From contig SSBO01000009.1 of NCBI GenBank assembly GCA_005281725.1, forward strand, positions 7,936,303 through 8,000,302: a stretch of DNA of 64,000 nucleotides, read 5' to 3'. Position 1 is the stretch's first letter, and every line of letters begins with the position of its first letter. A program made the translations under genes and the position numbers. The stretch comes from Wuchereria bancrofti. Taxonomy: Eukaryota > Nematoda > Chromadorea > Rhabditida > Onchocercidae. Under the pieces are notes generated by a model. That model was not told where the DNA came from and did not search any database. It saw only the letters and a list, made by a program, of their open reading frames with translations. Shown here in pieces: positions 52,632-64,000 of this stretch.

Positions 52632-54401
52632 GTTTTGATCGGTGAACGGAAAGCTTAATCATATCGCTCATTAGACCATTTTATAATTAAATTTTTTCTT
52701 ATCTTTTGATATAATGTAACGATTATTATAGCATTTTCTGTATATATTTGGGCATTTTAGCCAACAAAAACTTTCTATTTTCATTAAAAAATAAAGAAAA
52801 ACAGAAAAAAAATTTTTTTCAAGAAATAATCATTTATAATGAATATTTTATATGCAAACGCTATCATTTTGTCAATTCTTACGTTTAGATTCAATTCCTG
52901 ATCAGAATTTAATCAAAATATGTAACATTCAAATTCGTTTTCGGTTTACTATGCTTTGTCACACTTTATTTCCAATAATTATTATATTTGCAACTATTTT
53001 TGTAGGGGTATGCTTTGGTCCTGTTTATTATTCCGGTTATCATTATCGGATTTAAACTGATACTTTCAAACGTCATCCAGCCTAGTTTTGCAAAACATAA
53101 GTTCCGTTTTTATGAATAATACTTCACATTCTAATCAGACACTAAGAGTTATCATTACTCGATTATAAATGTAAAGAAAAGTGACACAGACCTGAAACGT
53201 TTGGAAGTATCAAGTTACTGTTTTACTGTTTGCAAGGATTCAAGTTTTGCGGTTCTTTTTCGAATTAATGACGTGTTTCAACCAGCTAAAAACATTCCGA
53301 GATTGCTCTCTTTCAACCCGGCTCCACTATCACATCATTTTGTTATCAACTCTTATTATGTCGCTTGTACTTTGCTTTCATATGGTAAACTGCCATGACT
53401 GATCTTATTATTTCTGTTTCTATATCAATCAACTGATTTTTCATGAACAACTCGGTGCGAAATTCAAATTTAAGCTTGCATATCTTCTTTCAAATAATTA
53501 TTGTTTATTGGAATAAAGATTATAAGTAGACTTTATAAAAGACAAGTTGAAATCAATATGCTTCAGAGAAGCAAAAAAATAGTGAGCTTAGAGAATTAAT
53601 GAAATTAACTTTTAAAGTGAATAACGCAAGAGTTGTTCAAGTCAAGAGTTACTGCAAAAATTATCCAGCAGAAAATAAATTAAAATTCTTCGGTTTCACT
53701 CACTCCTTACTCTATTTCCAAAAGTAATGTGATGAAAACAAAAACGATGGTGATATAGCGTTTCGTTTTTCACACGTCAATTTTATGACAGTAACCATAA
53801 AATGCAAATATGATCTTGAATCTTGCAAATCAATGATGTGTTTCAATATAACCAAATCACTGTCCAAGGCAATATTATGATGTGGAGAGCTTGAATTTTT
53901 GGAGACTAGTATAGCAATTGGAACCAACAAAGAAATCTTCCACTTTTTACTTGTATTTCTAAACGACAATAAAAATCAAGAGTGTCATTGGATTCAAAAC
54001 CGCATATGCCAACACCAGAGGTAACACCATATAAAAACTGAGTGAAATGGATAAAGCATTAAATGATAGCAAAGCAATGAATGTTAACATATGAAACATT
54101 TCATAAAATTTAATGAAATAGATCTCTTTCATCATTTGAAAATCAAACCCACTCAGAAAAAAATAATCGCAAATGCTGCTATTAACGATATTATTTTAAC
54201 TCCTCGAAGATTTCAGTAAAACAAATATCATGAATCTGATTCGAAGTTTTCGAAAACAATGAATGTAAAGCTGAAAAGCACTGTTATTCCAATTCTCTTT
54301 TGTCAGTCACGAATAATCATAGATGAAACAGAATAATTAGAGCTATTACAGCAATGATAATAATGAAATAAATTTATGAGAAAAGCTTTTAAAAAATTGA
54401 A
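52632..54401. other. Convergent intergenic region
   Basis: Contains the 3' UTRs of the first Cdc25 gene and of the coiled-coil gene. A plus-strand AATAAA at 52790-52795 fits the Cdc25 transcript. Open frames at 52852-53055 (+), 53201-53398 (+) and 53712-53969 (-) have no family resemblance or supporting exons. Confidence 0.5.
52790..52795 (+). other. Polyadenylation signal AATAAA of the first Cdc25 gene
   Basis: Canonical hexamer about 160 bases after the stop codon at 52631, within an A-rich stretch. Confidence 0.5.
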
Positions 54402-57400
54402 ATTAATCCCAAGCAGATTTGTTCAGTCGTTGCTTCATATACTGACGTATGCCATCATTTTTTTGATGCCGAAAATTGTTGCGTGCAGAGTCTAAGAAAA
54501 GATACACTCAATAATTGCAGCCGACTATCCCAACTATCTCAGTTAGATTTTCTTTTAATTAAATTTTTTTTAATTGAATAAATAGTGTCGAAAACAAAAT
54601 TTTGCACCTTTAACGATTTTAAACTTCATAAAGTGTAGCAAATTGCCGATGATGAACAAAATATGCAGAAGCAAAGAAAGAAAAATCTTTAGACTTATTT
54701 TTTTATCACAGAATTTGGTTAAAGCTAATTTTTGAAACGCACCTCTTCGACTTCTTTTATCATACGGTGAATGCATCTTTTTACCGCTTCCACAGTGATC
54801 CTCAACTTCCAATGCATCACTTATTTCAATTATATTATTCACATCCTCGTCATCATCCGTGTCAAAATGATCCATCTAAAAGGTTAACTAACTTTCATGT
54901 TAGAAAAAGTATAAGAAATATGCATGTTATGGAAATAAGAAAGAATAGGTCAAAAATGTAAGATAGCACCTTTATAAACATTTGAAAACTGACCTTTTTC
55001 CTCCAACTTAATGATAAAAAGACAGAAATATGAAAGTTTAATTTATTAGAGTTTTTCTTTCAAGAACAAAATCATTAAAACTATTAGGTTACATAACGAA
55101 TGATGCAATTATAAACTAACCAAACATCAAAAGTCTAGCGAGTCTAGTGAAAAATATCGAATTGATCTGATTAAAAATTAACCTGATAATGTGCTTCATC
55201 AAAGACTTGTAGTGGTCTTTCCTCCATATGATGACATCTTTCCTCTTGGTAATTGTTATGAGAGTTATCTTTTGAAGGCATATTGTTATATTTGATATTT
55301 TTTGAATAGTAAGTCACTGAATTTCCTGGATGATAACAGGATTGCACGGATGGATTTAATCGTTTGTTACATGCCATATTGTGCTTCATCTCATCGTCAT
55401 CACTAAGCGCTGGAAAATTTATTCCTGATGGAAAACCATTCTTCCGGATCAACTATTCCTTCAAAAACTGTGCCATAAAAATGGTTTTGCTTCGGTGAAA
55501 TAAGAGAAGCATAACATCAAAGAATATACATTCTTCCTAAAATCGCTAAGTGTCCTTATTCTTTATTAATAATTTTACTTTACTACCATAAAGCTAAAAT
55601 TACAGAGCCTAAAACAGCCAATTATAGCAGAAAAGAGTATGTGTTCCTAAGATTTGGCAATTGTAAGGATTTCTTAAAAAAAAAACAGTTGAGAATATTT
55701 ACCAGGAATGATGCCATGCCTTGCCAAATATTTCTTGGAATCGTAAGAAAATGCACATGATGCAGGCGGATTTTCACAGTGCTGAATTTGTTCAAAAGTC
55801 ATCTGTTTCGTTACTCGCGTAGTACTTCGAATCACAGGTGAAATAGGGTGTGGTTTTTTTTCATATCGTCGCGATGGAACCCTCAAATATCAGAGAGAAA
55901 AATATTAAAGACCGCTCATACTTGTTTTCATTATTATTCTCTGCAATGCTAATTGCTTGAATCCTAGACGGTACGTGAATTTAGCTGAAATGGATAGTGC
56001 TTCAAAAGCAAATAATTGCAGATAAAGCTGTGTAATTCTGTTTAGTACATATAAGCATTTATTACAAAACTCTACTAAGTAAGCATAATTAGCAGAACTA
56101 GCCCTGCCAGTATCTCCTTTATTTTGGTGTGAGGCGAAAATGTCGAGACTTTTGTCTCCTCCACATTTCATTATAGCTTCATCAATCAAACGTTTAAATT
56201 CTTCGCTTTCAGCATATTTTCTTTTCATTATAGTCCATTTAAAATCTTCTTTGGATGAACCGCCAGTAATTTTCTTATTCTGCAGTCACACTTTATGCTG
56301 TGAGACTTAAGACTAACATAATGTAGAACTAATATGACTTCTTTTCCTTTACATTTTTTCAGGCAATGAATATAGAAAGAGTTCACGATTTTTACCTATT
56401 CTGAATACAATGGTTCCATTAACTTTCTGAAAATGACACTGCTTCTAATGAGATAGAATCTTACATCTCAAATTATAATATCCTTCACTAATTCATAACC
56501 AGTGTCGTCAAAAAAATTAGTTTAAGCTGGCTTGAAAATATAAGTTCTAAGCTTTTGATTAATTTTTTATTGAAGAGAAGCGGATACTCACCGAATCTGG
56601 AGAAAGTTCTCCATATGCTGCAGGATTTTCGTCATCGTTTTCAGTGATGTGTTCTGATACAGCTGTCTTCTAAACAATGAGAACTTATTTGCATTCCATA
56701 AGAAGTTCTCAGTTTGTATCATAAGAAAATCAGTGTTGAAAATTTAAGCCTTAGCCAAATTACCAACATCTTTATGTTATGGCAAAAAAAAAAAAAAAAA
56801 ATGAAATCTAAAAAGACGAACGTTAGGAGGTGTATTTTCTTTGCCACGATAACGCATTTCTGTCTCAACTCTTCTTTCACATTTTTTGGAGTCTTCGTTA
56901 CTACTATCGGATAAAATATTAAACTGTGCCAAACCACTTAGCATCTTCTATAAAGTGAGCTTTGATTTATAAACGGCCACAATGAATAACATTAATAGAG
57001 AAAATGTAATAAAAAAGTAAATGCTGAAAGAATTCCAACTACTATTAAAGATAAAGAAACGTTTTCAGAACACAGAAGAAAGCAGATTGTATTAACTGGC
57101 TGTATAATTAAAGTTAGAGAACACCTTCATCGACTCTGTTAGTTTCAATAATTGACCACTTCTTTCTGAATCCCTCATTGTCAGCTCATCGATTTTTAGT
57201 TGCATTTCATGCATTTCTTCTTTTAACTTTTCAAACTGCAAATTTTATAAATGTTTACAGTTATTTCAATAAAGAATTTTGTCTCATGTTTTATGTTAGC
57301 AATATTCTATACTTCTATAAATTTGATGCTCATATAATCACATTCAATGCTTCGGGCTTGTCTTACTTTGCTTCAGCTAAATGTTGCAACGAGCTTACGT

Positions 57401-58749
57401 CTAGGAATAATGGATCGTTGCTTTTATAGACAGATTCGTATATTCAAGACAAAAGTATTAAAATGTTACTAAATCAAATCAACCTCTCCTTAAGCCTAAT
57501 TATAAAATCCGTGCATTGATGAATTGAAAAAGTATGAACATACTGCCTCATTCAAAAGTCGTTCATTTTGACTGCTTGTAGACATTTTAGACAATTTCTC
57601 CTTCTGAAAGCTTGAATCAACCAAAAACTTTCGATGTGTCCTTGATGTTCCCTTAAATTAAAGAAGTTTCTGATAATGCATCTGTTCTTACAGTTATCAG
57701 TGCTCAGAATGCGATGCACATGTTATTGCAAAAAATGAGGCTAATAAATAATCGTTTCATCGCTCATAATTCTATGAGCTAACTATTACAATATGAGTGG
57801 GAAAAACCTCTATTGTTTGGGACACGTTTACAGTTCTTCCGAATGCTACTGTTTTCTTTTTTTGTAATAATCGTGCCGGAACTGGTTTAGGTTTTCCCGC
57901 CTTTGTTGCTGTTTCAGCAGAGTGTTTTAGAACTAAAATTTGTTTTTCTTCGCAATCTTTCTCAGTATTTTTAAATTTGTCTTCAACTCTATTCAACGGT
58001 TTAGTGGTCAATGCCTTTTTCAAGGCAGGACGTAGGGGTTGTGGAGAAGTTCGCGATTGAGGAATGGACCTGAAATGAAATAACTGAATTAAAAAATCTA
58101 AATTTTCTAACAGCATGAATGAATGCACCTAAACGCAGTTGCGCAAATCGAGATTGAAATTATCTGTATGGATTCTCTCAAGGGGTTATTATCTATAAAA
58201 GAACTATTCCAACCAAGGAGAGGCCCTGTCAAATAGAAAAAAGAAAAATGAATTAAGAAGGGAAGATTTGCCGATTTACTAGTAACTTTATGATGCATAG
58301 ATAGGCAAACAAGTACGATTAAACTTGAAAAGGAAGTGAAGGAGGAAAAGGGATATAACCTTTTGTACCAGCAAGAAGCAGTAAAGTAGCTAATTTACAA
58401 TGAAACCAGTAAACAACAAATGGAAACATAATTAAAGAAATATAGAAACATAAAATACTTACTTGCAGTTACAGTCAACTCGTGCGCTAACAGTTTCAAA
58501 AGATGTTAGTAGTTCAGGAGAGAATGGAATTGATTGCTGCTCCTTCAAATAAAAATTGTGTCTAGATAAAAGAAATACTTTGGTAAGAAATTCAGAGAAT
58601 TAGAGGAGAAAATTAGATCAAGATACCTGATTTTTAGCAGAAATTCCCAACTGATTTACAGCTGCTGTTGCGGGTAAATTGAAATCAAAGTTTAAATCAG
58701 GAACATAGGAAACCAATGAAGTAAGACAATCTGGCCGGTTGGATGACAT
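54402..58749 (-). CDS. Coiled-coil protein with PP1-docking-like motif, family not recognised
   Basis: I do not recognise the family. Exons start at ATG 58749 (MSSNRPDCLTSLVSYVPDLN) and run through PFSPELLTSFETVSARVD, a basic proline-rich exon (RTSPQPLRPALKKALTTKPL) ending in KKKTVAFGRTVNVSQTIE, a heptad-like coiled coil (FEKLKEEMHEMQLKIDELTM), KENTPPN, AAYGELSPDS, a charged helix (KYAESEEFKRLIDEAIMKCG), FSYDSKKYLARHGIIPG, an acidic exon (DHFDTDDDEDVNNIIEISDA) and the C-terminus GIRQYMKQRLNKSAWD, about 550-600 residues. KTVAF resembles the RVxF-type motif that binds protein phosphatase 1. The S/TP sites, coiled coil and absence of an enzyme domain suggest a scaffold, perhaps of spindle, centrosome or chromatin; that is inference. 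Two joins (after the ARVD exon near 58490 and around 55890-55980) are uncertain. It lies tandem to, and 1.4 kb downstream of, the second Cdc25 gene. Confidence 0.72.
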
Positions 58750-59704
58750 TATCCAAACATTTATGACGCAGAAATAAAGGGAAAAATTTTTTAGATTAAA
58801 GAGAAAACGACATAATGATGAAAAAGCACGTCTAAACGTAACTAAAGTCCAAAAAATAGATCAAATTCGCAGCATCCACCAATGTGAAATTTATCTGCAT
58901 GGATTAAATAGAATTGAAAATCCTGAAGCTACTATAATGTCACACTAATACATATCCACAACTTCCAGAAGACCTTTACAGTAACAATCCAGAAAAATAG
59001 GTTATGAAATGAAGAAAATTCGGGAAAAAAGTAGCAAGAAAAAGTCTTTTCATTGCTAAAACAACGGATCACCCAAAATGAGCTACATGGAATTCCATGA
59101 TGATTTATAACACGTAATACAAGTAATAAAATATTTTTTTCCGCATCTTTGACAACTGAAATAAAGCAAGATAATTCCACCATAATCAATTCCAGCTTTT
59201 TAGAGAGCAAAAGAAAGAAAAAGGAAGCTATGGAAGCGCGATAGAACTAAGAAGCTCAAATATAGATATAAGCCGGAGAAATTTAGATTTTGAAATCCAT
59301 ATCTGCAAAAAAATGACGCAAAAAGTTGACAAAATGCTAATAAATTTGTGATAGGATGCTAAAGTTATAAGAAACAAAAGTTGATGGATAAGACAGATAC
59401 ATTTCCATCCAACATATCAAACAAAACACAACTATACTGCTCGAACAAATATAGAATCTTACTATTAATCAGGATTCAATGATTGATAAAGTAAATGATT
59501 AATAAGTTTAAATAAACAATATATCAATACGAGATCAGCTCGCTCGATCATAACGAATAATGAAATCCAATATAATGATTAGTAAGATTTCAACAGAAAT
59601 GGAGCACTGTCATCACAACAAAAAATAAAGTGGAGATCGAAATTAGAACTAGAAAATAGATGATGGTAATGCTGATGAAAGTACGAATGGCAAATAAGAA
59701 GTCA

Positions 59705-59966
59705 AAACTATGAGAAGACTAACAAAATGCAACATTCATGAAATCTATATGAAGTAACTTTTGTATGAACCTCAATATAAAATAATAATAATAATGACAA
59801 TACTACTACTACTGCTACTACTACTAGTAATAATAATAATAAGAGCAATAATAATAATAATGACAGGATGAATTTGAGAAGACAAAGAGGAAGAACTCGA
59901 AATTACGAGAAGGCTAATAAAATGCAACTTTCATGAGATATATATGAAATAACTTTTATATGAAAC
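59705..59966. repeat. Two direct repeats of about 66 bases flanking a trinucleotide tract
   Basis: Copy 1 (about 59705-59770) and copy 2 (about 59899-59966) share a body such as ATGCAACATTCATGA or ATGCAACTTTCATGA, followed by TATATGAA and TAACTTTTGTATGAA or TAACTTTTATATGAA. They flank AAT/ACT trinucleotide repeats at 59781-59863. Confidence 0.75.
59781..59863. repeat. Compound trinucleotide microsatellite (AAT and ACT units)
   Basis: Runs of AAT, then ACT/GCT, then AAT again; AATAATGACA occurs at both ends, so the tract itself is partly duplicated. Confidence 0.85.
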
Positions 59967-60148
59967 TGATTTAAAATCAAACAAAAAGCCTTAATATTTG
60001 GTGAGAAATTCAGCAGATAAAACAACAAATTTACAACACACACACATATATATATATATACGATTAAAACGTTATGAGGTTATGAGGTATCATACAAAAC
60101 TATCAAAACTGATTAAAGGAAATGAAACAAAGAATATTCTATTCCTTC

Positions 60149-63100
60149 TCAAAAATTACTGCCTTTACTAGGACCAGGAGCCGGATCATTTTCTTTAAAA
60201 TCATCATCACTAAACAATCGACGACAAACACTCCTTCTTGGTGCATCTCCTTCTCTATCTCGTACAGGACGGCTCTTAGGAGTACTTGGAAACTGTGATG
60301 GAGACTCGGGTGAGCTCATAAATAAATGCTGCAAAAAATTACGTCTCTGTGTTAGTTTCCTCAATTCCATATTATATCATTTCATAAAAGAAGCAGATTA
60401 GAGCACTGAAATAACTAACCTTCGGATGCATACGAGTGGGTGTCTTCATGTTTACATCAACTTCCATAGCACTTGTATTTAACTCCTTACGCTGTCTATT
60501 ATAGCGATCTCTTGCCAATGTATGATAAACTGAAGCAACTGTTCTAATGCGATGGTATTTGTAATTCCTTAGTTCTTCTATATGTGCGACATCATTCATT
60601 GCCACATACCCATTTGGTTCAATAAGATCCTAAACAGATCTCTATATATATATATATAAATCCAGAGAACAATTTTATCAAATTTATCAAAGGAATTTGA
60701 TAGTTCCTGAAAAATAAGATTTCTTCAATTTTTCCATATATATATGGCAGTTGTAAATTTAAATGTATTATGGTGATTAAAACCCTTTTACATCCCAAAA
60801 CCTTTCATAAAGATTCTTACTGGTTCGTTACTAAAACATAAGTAGAAATTGCGATAACCATATTCCAGCAAATACATTTCTGGATAATCTACCGCTGGAT
60901 ATCTATCAAAATTGAATTTACGATCAAGTGCACGCAATTCATACGCTCTAAAAAATATTAAAAGACAATTCTTCTCTTTATTCCTAATTGAGTTTTATAA
61001 ATTTTGCACTTAACTTTATAGTACTCAGTGTAAGAATTGACGTACATTGAAGGTCCTCGTTTTTGCGAGAATTCGCAATAAAAAATCGGCTTTTTGCTCA
61101 TTAATTGTGCTCGTACTCTGATATTATCAGGATAAAAAACCGCTTCAACGTCAGCTGGATCGAATAAGTTATAAGCACCCTGCAAGATAACCATGGAATT
61201 TGACAAATTAGAAAAGTCAAGTGTGTTTACAAATGCTTCGCACTTCATACTTAATTTACATGTATTGTGTGCTTATAGTTTACATGTATGTGTTGTACCT
61301 TCTAGTAATAACTTCTAGGAAAAACAAGAGAGAAACAAAAAAAGAAGACCACCCAATATGTGGAATGGACGTGAAGTTCAACTGTCATATTCCTATTTGT
61401 CATGGTATGGCAGTCACATCAGCGCTGGCAGATACCTTAATACATTGATTCAAAATTGTGATTTAGGTACTAATAACGAATATAAGGTTGCTTTGCAATA
61501 TGGAAGAATTACGCGAATATGTCCACCCATATACTCGAACGGATAACGACAATCGATAAGTATAAATCGTTCTGCAAATTGTTCTTTTGTCATCGACCTG
61601 AGCAAACCGGCCAAAGTTTCTGCATTAATACATGCAAAAGCACTTGAAGGAATATCCGGATTTCTAATTATACACAACTCATACTTCTAAAAAAATATCA
61701 ACGTTTGCTTTTGAATATTCTTCTAAGCAGTTAAAATTTATGCCATCATTGTCGAATGGCATATTCTTTAGGATGTTCCAACAACAGAAACCGGGACGAG
61801 TTCCTTAATAGAGTGGATATCAGAAACTCTCTACTACATCAGACTTCAAGTAATCACTTTTTTCATGACGATTTTCAAATGTTAGTCAAACTACCTGCTC
61901 AGTAACTATGACATAAGAGTGACATACAACATCAAGGTGCGAGGGTGGTTCAGACTCTTTGTTGTCGCCCGTTTCCAGGAAACTTGACGAATGAGATCGA
62001 TTAAACATAGCTGAAGGAAATGAAATATTTCCTTCCTCAGCTTCATCATCCAAATTACTTTCATTCTAAAAATTCTGTGATTATTTGGTAAAAGATGGGA
62101 AACAAATACAGCTCAGCCACTTAAAGACATTTAAACAAATTGAAGAATAGAATTACTGCATGAATTAATAAGCTTAGAAGAAAATTTTCACAGCTTTGTT
62201 CGTATTTGGTTGAAATTTCTAAAACCTGATTATATTATGCAATAATTCCTCTCGTTTAAGCAAATACTAACCGTGTATGATTGCGTTACTAATGTCAGAT
62301 TTCAACAAAAACTGTTCAGACAAATTCTATAATTATATCTCGAAAAAAATTTTCAAAGCTGTCATAAATATTGAAGAAATTACTTCAATTGCACTGTCCT
62401 GACTATCTGGAGAGGGTTCAGCCATATCAATATCCATTCTTTCTTCAAAATTTTCATCAGCCCTACCATTATCGCTTTCTTCCGCTGACTCATCATCTTT
62501 CACCCTTTTTGCGCTATCGGTACTACCCGTCACATCCGGTATACGACGCTTTTTATAACGAGATTCCAGCTTATTTGGGGTTGATGTTGACGGAAGTGAA
62601 GGGGAAATCAAGCTATTGCGACTGGTACCTTGCAGATGCGCTTGGAAGCTGAATTCATTTTCCAGATTTTCAAGATCATCTTCATCATCGCCTCGACATT
62701 TCTCAATGGCGCTATATTCACTAACTGTCTCGCTATGTCTAAATTTCATTAAAACTGATCAAAGTTCCTATTCTAATTACCTAAACCATTAATGTTGTGC
62801 ATTCTCATTTACCGTGTAATTGGGAGTAAGTTGTAAAATTTGCCAGAACTACTTCTGCTTGATGTTCCCAGCACGCTTTTCAACCGATCAAGTCTTTTGA
62901 AAGCAGAACGCTGTTGAGTACGTTGACACTGTAACTGCCTTGTCCTACTGTGATCACCAAGAGAACTTGATTCATTTGAAACACTCGAGCATCTCTTATT
63001 TGGAATTCCACTCGTAATTTGCGAGAAACTGTTTCTATCTGGAGATCAAAAAAGAAATATCAATATGACCTCTGTTAGAAGCAATATTTTGCCAGAAATA

Positions 63101-64000
63101 TTCGAGACGTTGATAAAAAAATAAAGAGTTCACTTGATAGATTTAATGGGCTGATGGTCTGTGAGTATTTCGAGTATTTAGAGCTATTTTCCATTGAGGA
63201 ATGGTCGAGTGGTAAGAAACGAAACGCTGCAGGACGAGATCGCACTACAGGTAATCTGAAAACGATGTCATGACAGATACAGTACTTCCTAAAATATACT
63301 CTTTCTTTTGTACTGTCAACGACGAAACAGGTGAGTTATTACAATTACAAAATAAGACTGATATATATAAAAGCAGTCAATCATCCCAAAATATGCTCAA
63401 CCTTCAAAGAGAGTATTTATGAGAATTCATTTCTTTTCGCACTTTTATAAATTTATTCTGATTATAAAAAACGCATAACTTTAATTGATAAAGGATACTA
63501 CAGATGAATTTTTTCAAACGTCGCATACATTCTGCGACACTGCATATTCTGTTTTTCAATCTTTAGTTTACAATTCAGAAATTTTATTTTCTACCATCAA
63601 CGACGAAATAAGTGAGTGTTACTGCAATTACAACGTAAAATCGATATATATATATATATATATATATAAAATCAACAGTCAGCCAAACTAAATTTGCAGC
63701 TTAAAAATAAATTTTGAAATTGTTTAAAACTTACGAAACATTTGTAAGATCCAGAAGTGAGCTGCGAACAACGTGTCGGTCAAATATTTCAGAAGAATAG
63801 TCAGTAGATCCAAATTCAAATTTCTGCAAAAAAAAAATTTGTTCAAATGATTTCATAGCACACTAAACGATTTAGATAAGTCAATGAATGTTACTATTAA
63901 AAAGGATAGGAATACCTCAACAAGTGATTCTTTCTCCATAACGTTATGATTAGTATTCAGTTCAGCAGTACCAGCACTTTTTGTCAAAATTTGGGAAACT
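60149..64000 (-). CDS. Cdc25-type dual-specificity phosphatase (second copy, 5' end outside window)
   Basis: Second Cdc25, incomplete at its N-terminus because the gene runs past 64000. The regulatory half is Ser-rich and acidic (KRCSSVSNESSSLGDHSRT, DDEDDLENLENEF, ERMDIDMAEPSPDSQDS). The catalytic half: [58 protein letters not shown], loop YCEFSQKRGPSM with nucleophile Cys codon at 61075-61077, YPAVDYPEMYLLEYGYRNFY and DLIEPNGYVAMND. The C-terminal exon (60328-60149) carries several S/TP sites (SPESPSQFPSTPKS) and RRSVCRRLFSDDD. Cys and Arg of CX5R are intact; the Glu of human CEFSSER is Lys here, which I believe is common in nematode Cdc25s but could not check. Catalytic-domain introns match those of the copy at 49359-52631 in position and phase. 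Confidence 0.94.
63314..63680. repeat. Direct duplication inside a Cdc25 intron
   Basis: TCAACGACGAAACAGGTGAG near 63317 recurs as TCAACGACGAAATAAGTGAG near 63597, each followed by a related segment with AATTACAA, a TATATA run and a CAGTCA motif. The copies are about 280 bases apart within one intron. Confidence 0.7.
63644..63668. repeat. TA dinucleotide microsatellite
   Basis: About 12 TA units in the second copy of the intron duplication; the first copy has only a short TATATATA, so the repeat expanded after duplication. Confidence 0.8.

Larger units (their letters stand above)
58750..60148. other. Intergenic, repeat-containing
   Basis: Between the end of the second Cdc25 gene and the start of the coiled-coil gene, both on the minus strand. 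Holds a trinucleotide tract and two long direct repeats listed separately, and a CA/TA microsatellite at about 60037-60060. The open frame at 58932-59210 (-) is not called. Confidence 0.55.

Noticed and set aside
1..64000. CRISPR arrays, rRNA, tRNA, bacterial insertion sequences or Wolbachia insertions
   Set aside because: No regular spacer-repeat array, no rRNA-like or cloverleaf-like GC-rich block and no compact bacterial-type gene cluster was seen; all recognisable genes are intron-containing and nematode-like.

Overview
The window looks like nuclear DNA of a parasitic nematode, most likely a filarial worm (Onchocercidae). It is very AT-rich, genes are broken into many short exons with GT/TTTCAG introns of about 50-900 bases, and the proteins read best as nematode members of eukaryotic families. 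The genus cannot be fixed by eye. All gene models below were joined by hand from reading frame, splice sites and intron phase; none was checked against a database or transcripts.

Layout. 1-1812 (+): 3' end of an unrecognised protein gene. 3669-5302 (+) and 6489-9258 (-): two tail-to-tail CK1-group kinases of the tau-tubulin-kinase-like type. 11092-16400 (-): a very divergent annexin. 16796-20475 (-): a complete 12-exon MFS transporter of the monocarboxylate/oxalate-formate type. 24515-29560 (-): a membrane-anchored Myt1/WEE-1.3 kinase that should put the inhibitory phosphates on CDK1. About 29.6-49.3 kb is gene-poor, AT-rich and full of small repeats, with a few GC-richer islands that could be lone exons. 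49359-52631 (+) and 60149-64000 (-, running off the window): two Cdc25 phosphatases, which remove the phosphates that Myt1 adds. Between them, 54402-58749 (-) holds a coiled-coil protein with CDK-type S/TP sites and a PP1-docking-like motif.

The most striking feature is that the kinase and two phosphatases of the CDK1 inhibitory-phosphorylation switch lie within 40 kb. The two Cdc25 genes share intron positions and phases across the catalytic domain, so they look like an old inverted duplication. Both have lost the usual Glu of the CX5R loop, and the Myt1 kinase carries DFS in place of DFG. The first TTBK-like kinase needs two GC-AG introns, one of which could be translated if retained. The annexin lacks recognisable type II calcium loops. 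Several undescribed repeats, hairpins and nuclear-receptor-type sites are reported separately. No CRISPR array, prokaryotic mobile element, rRNA or clear tRNA was seen.
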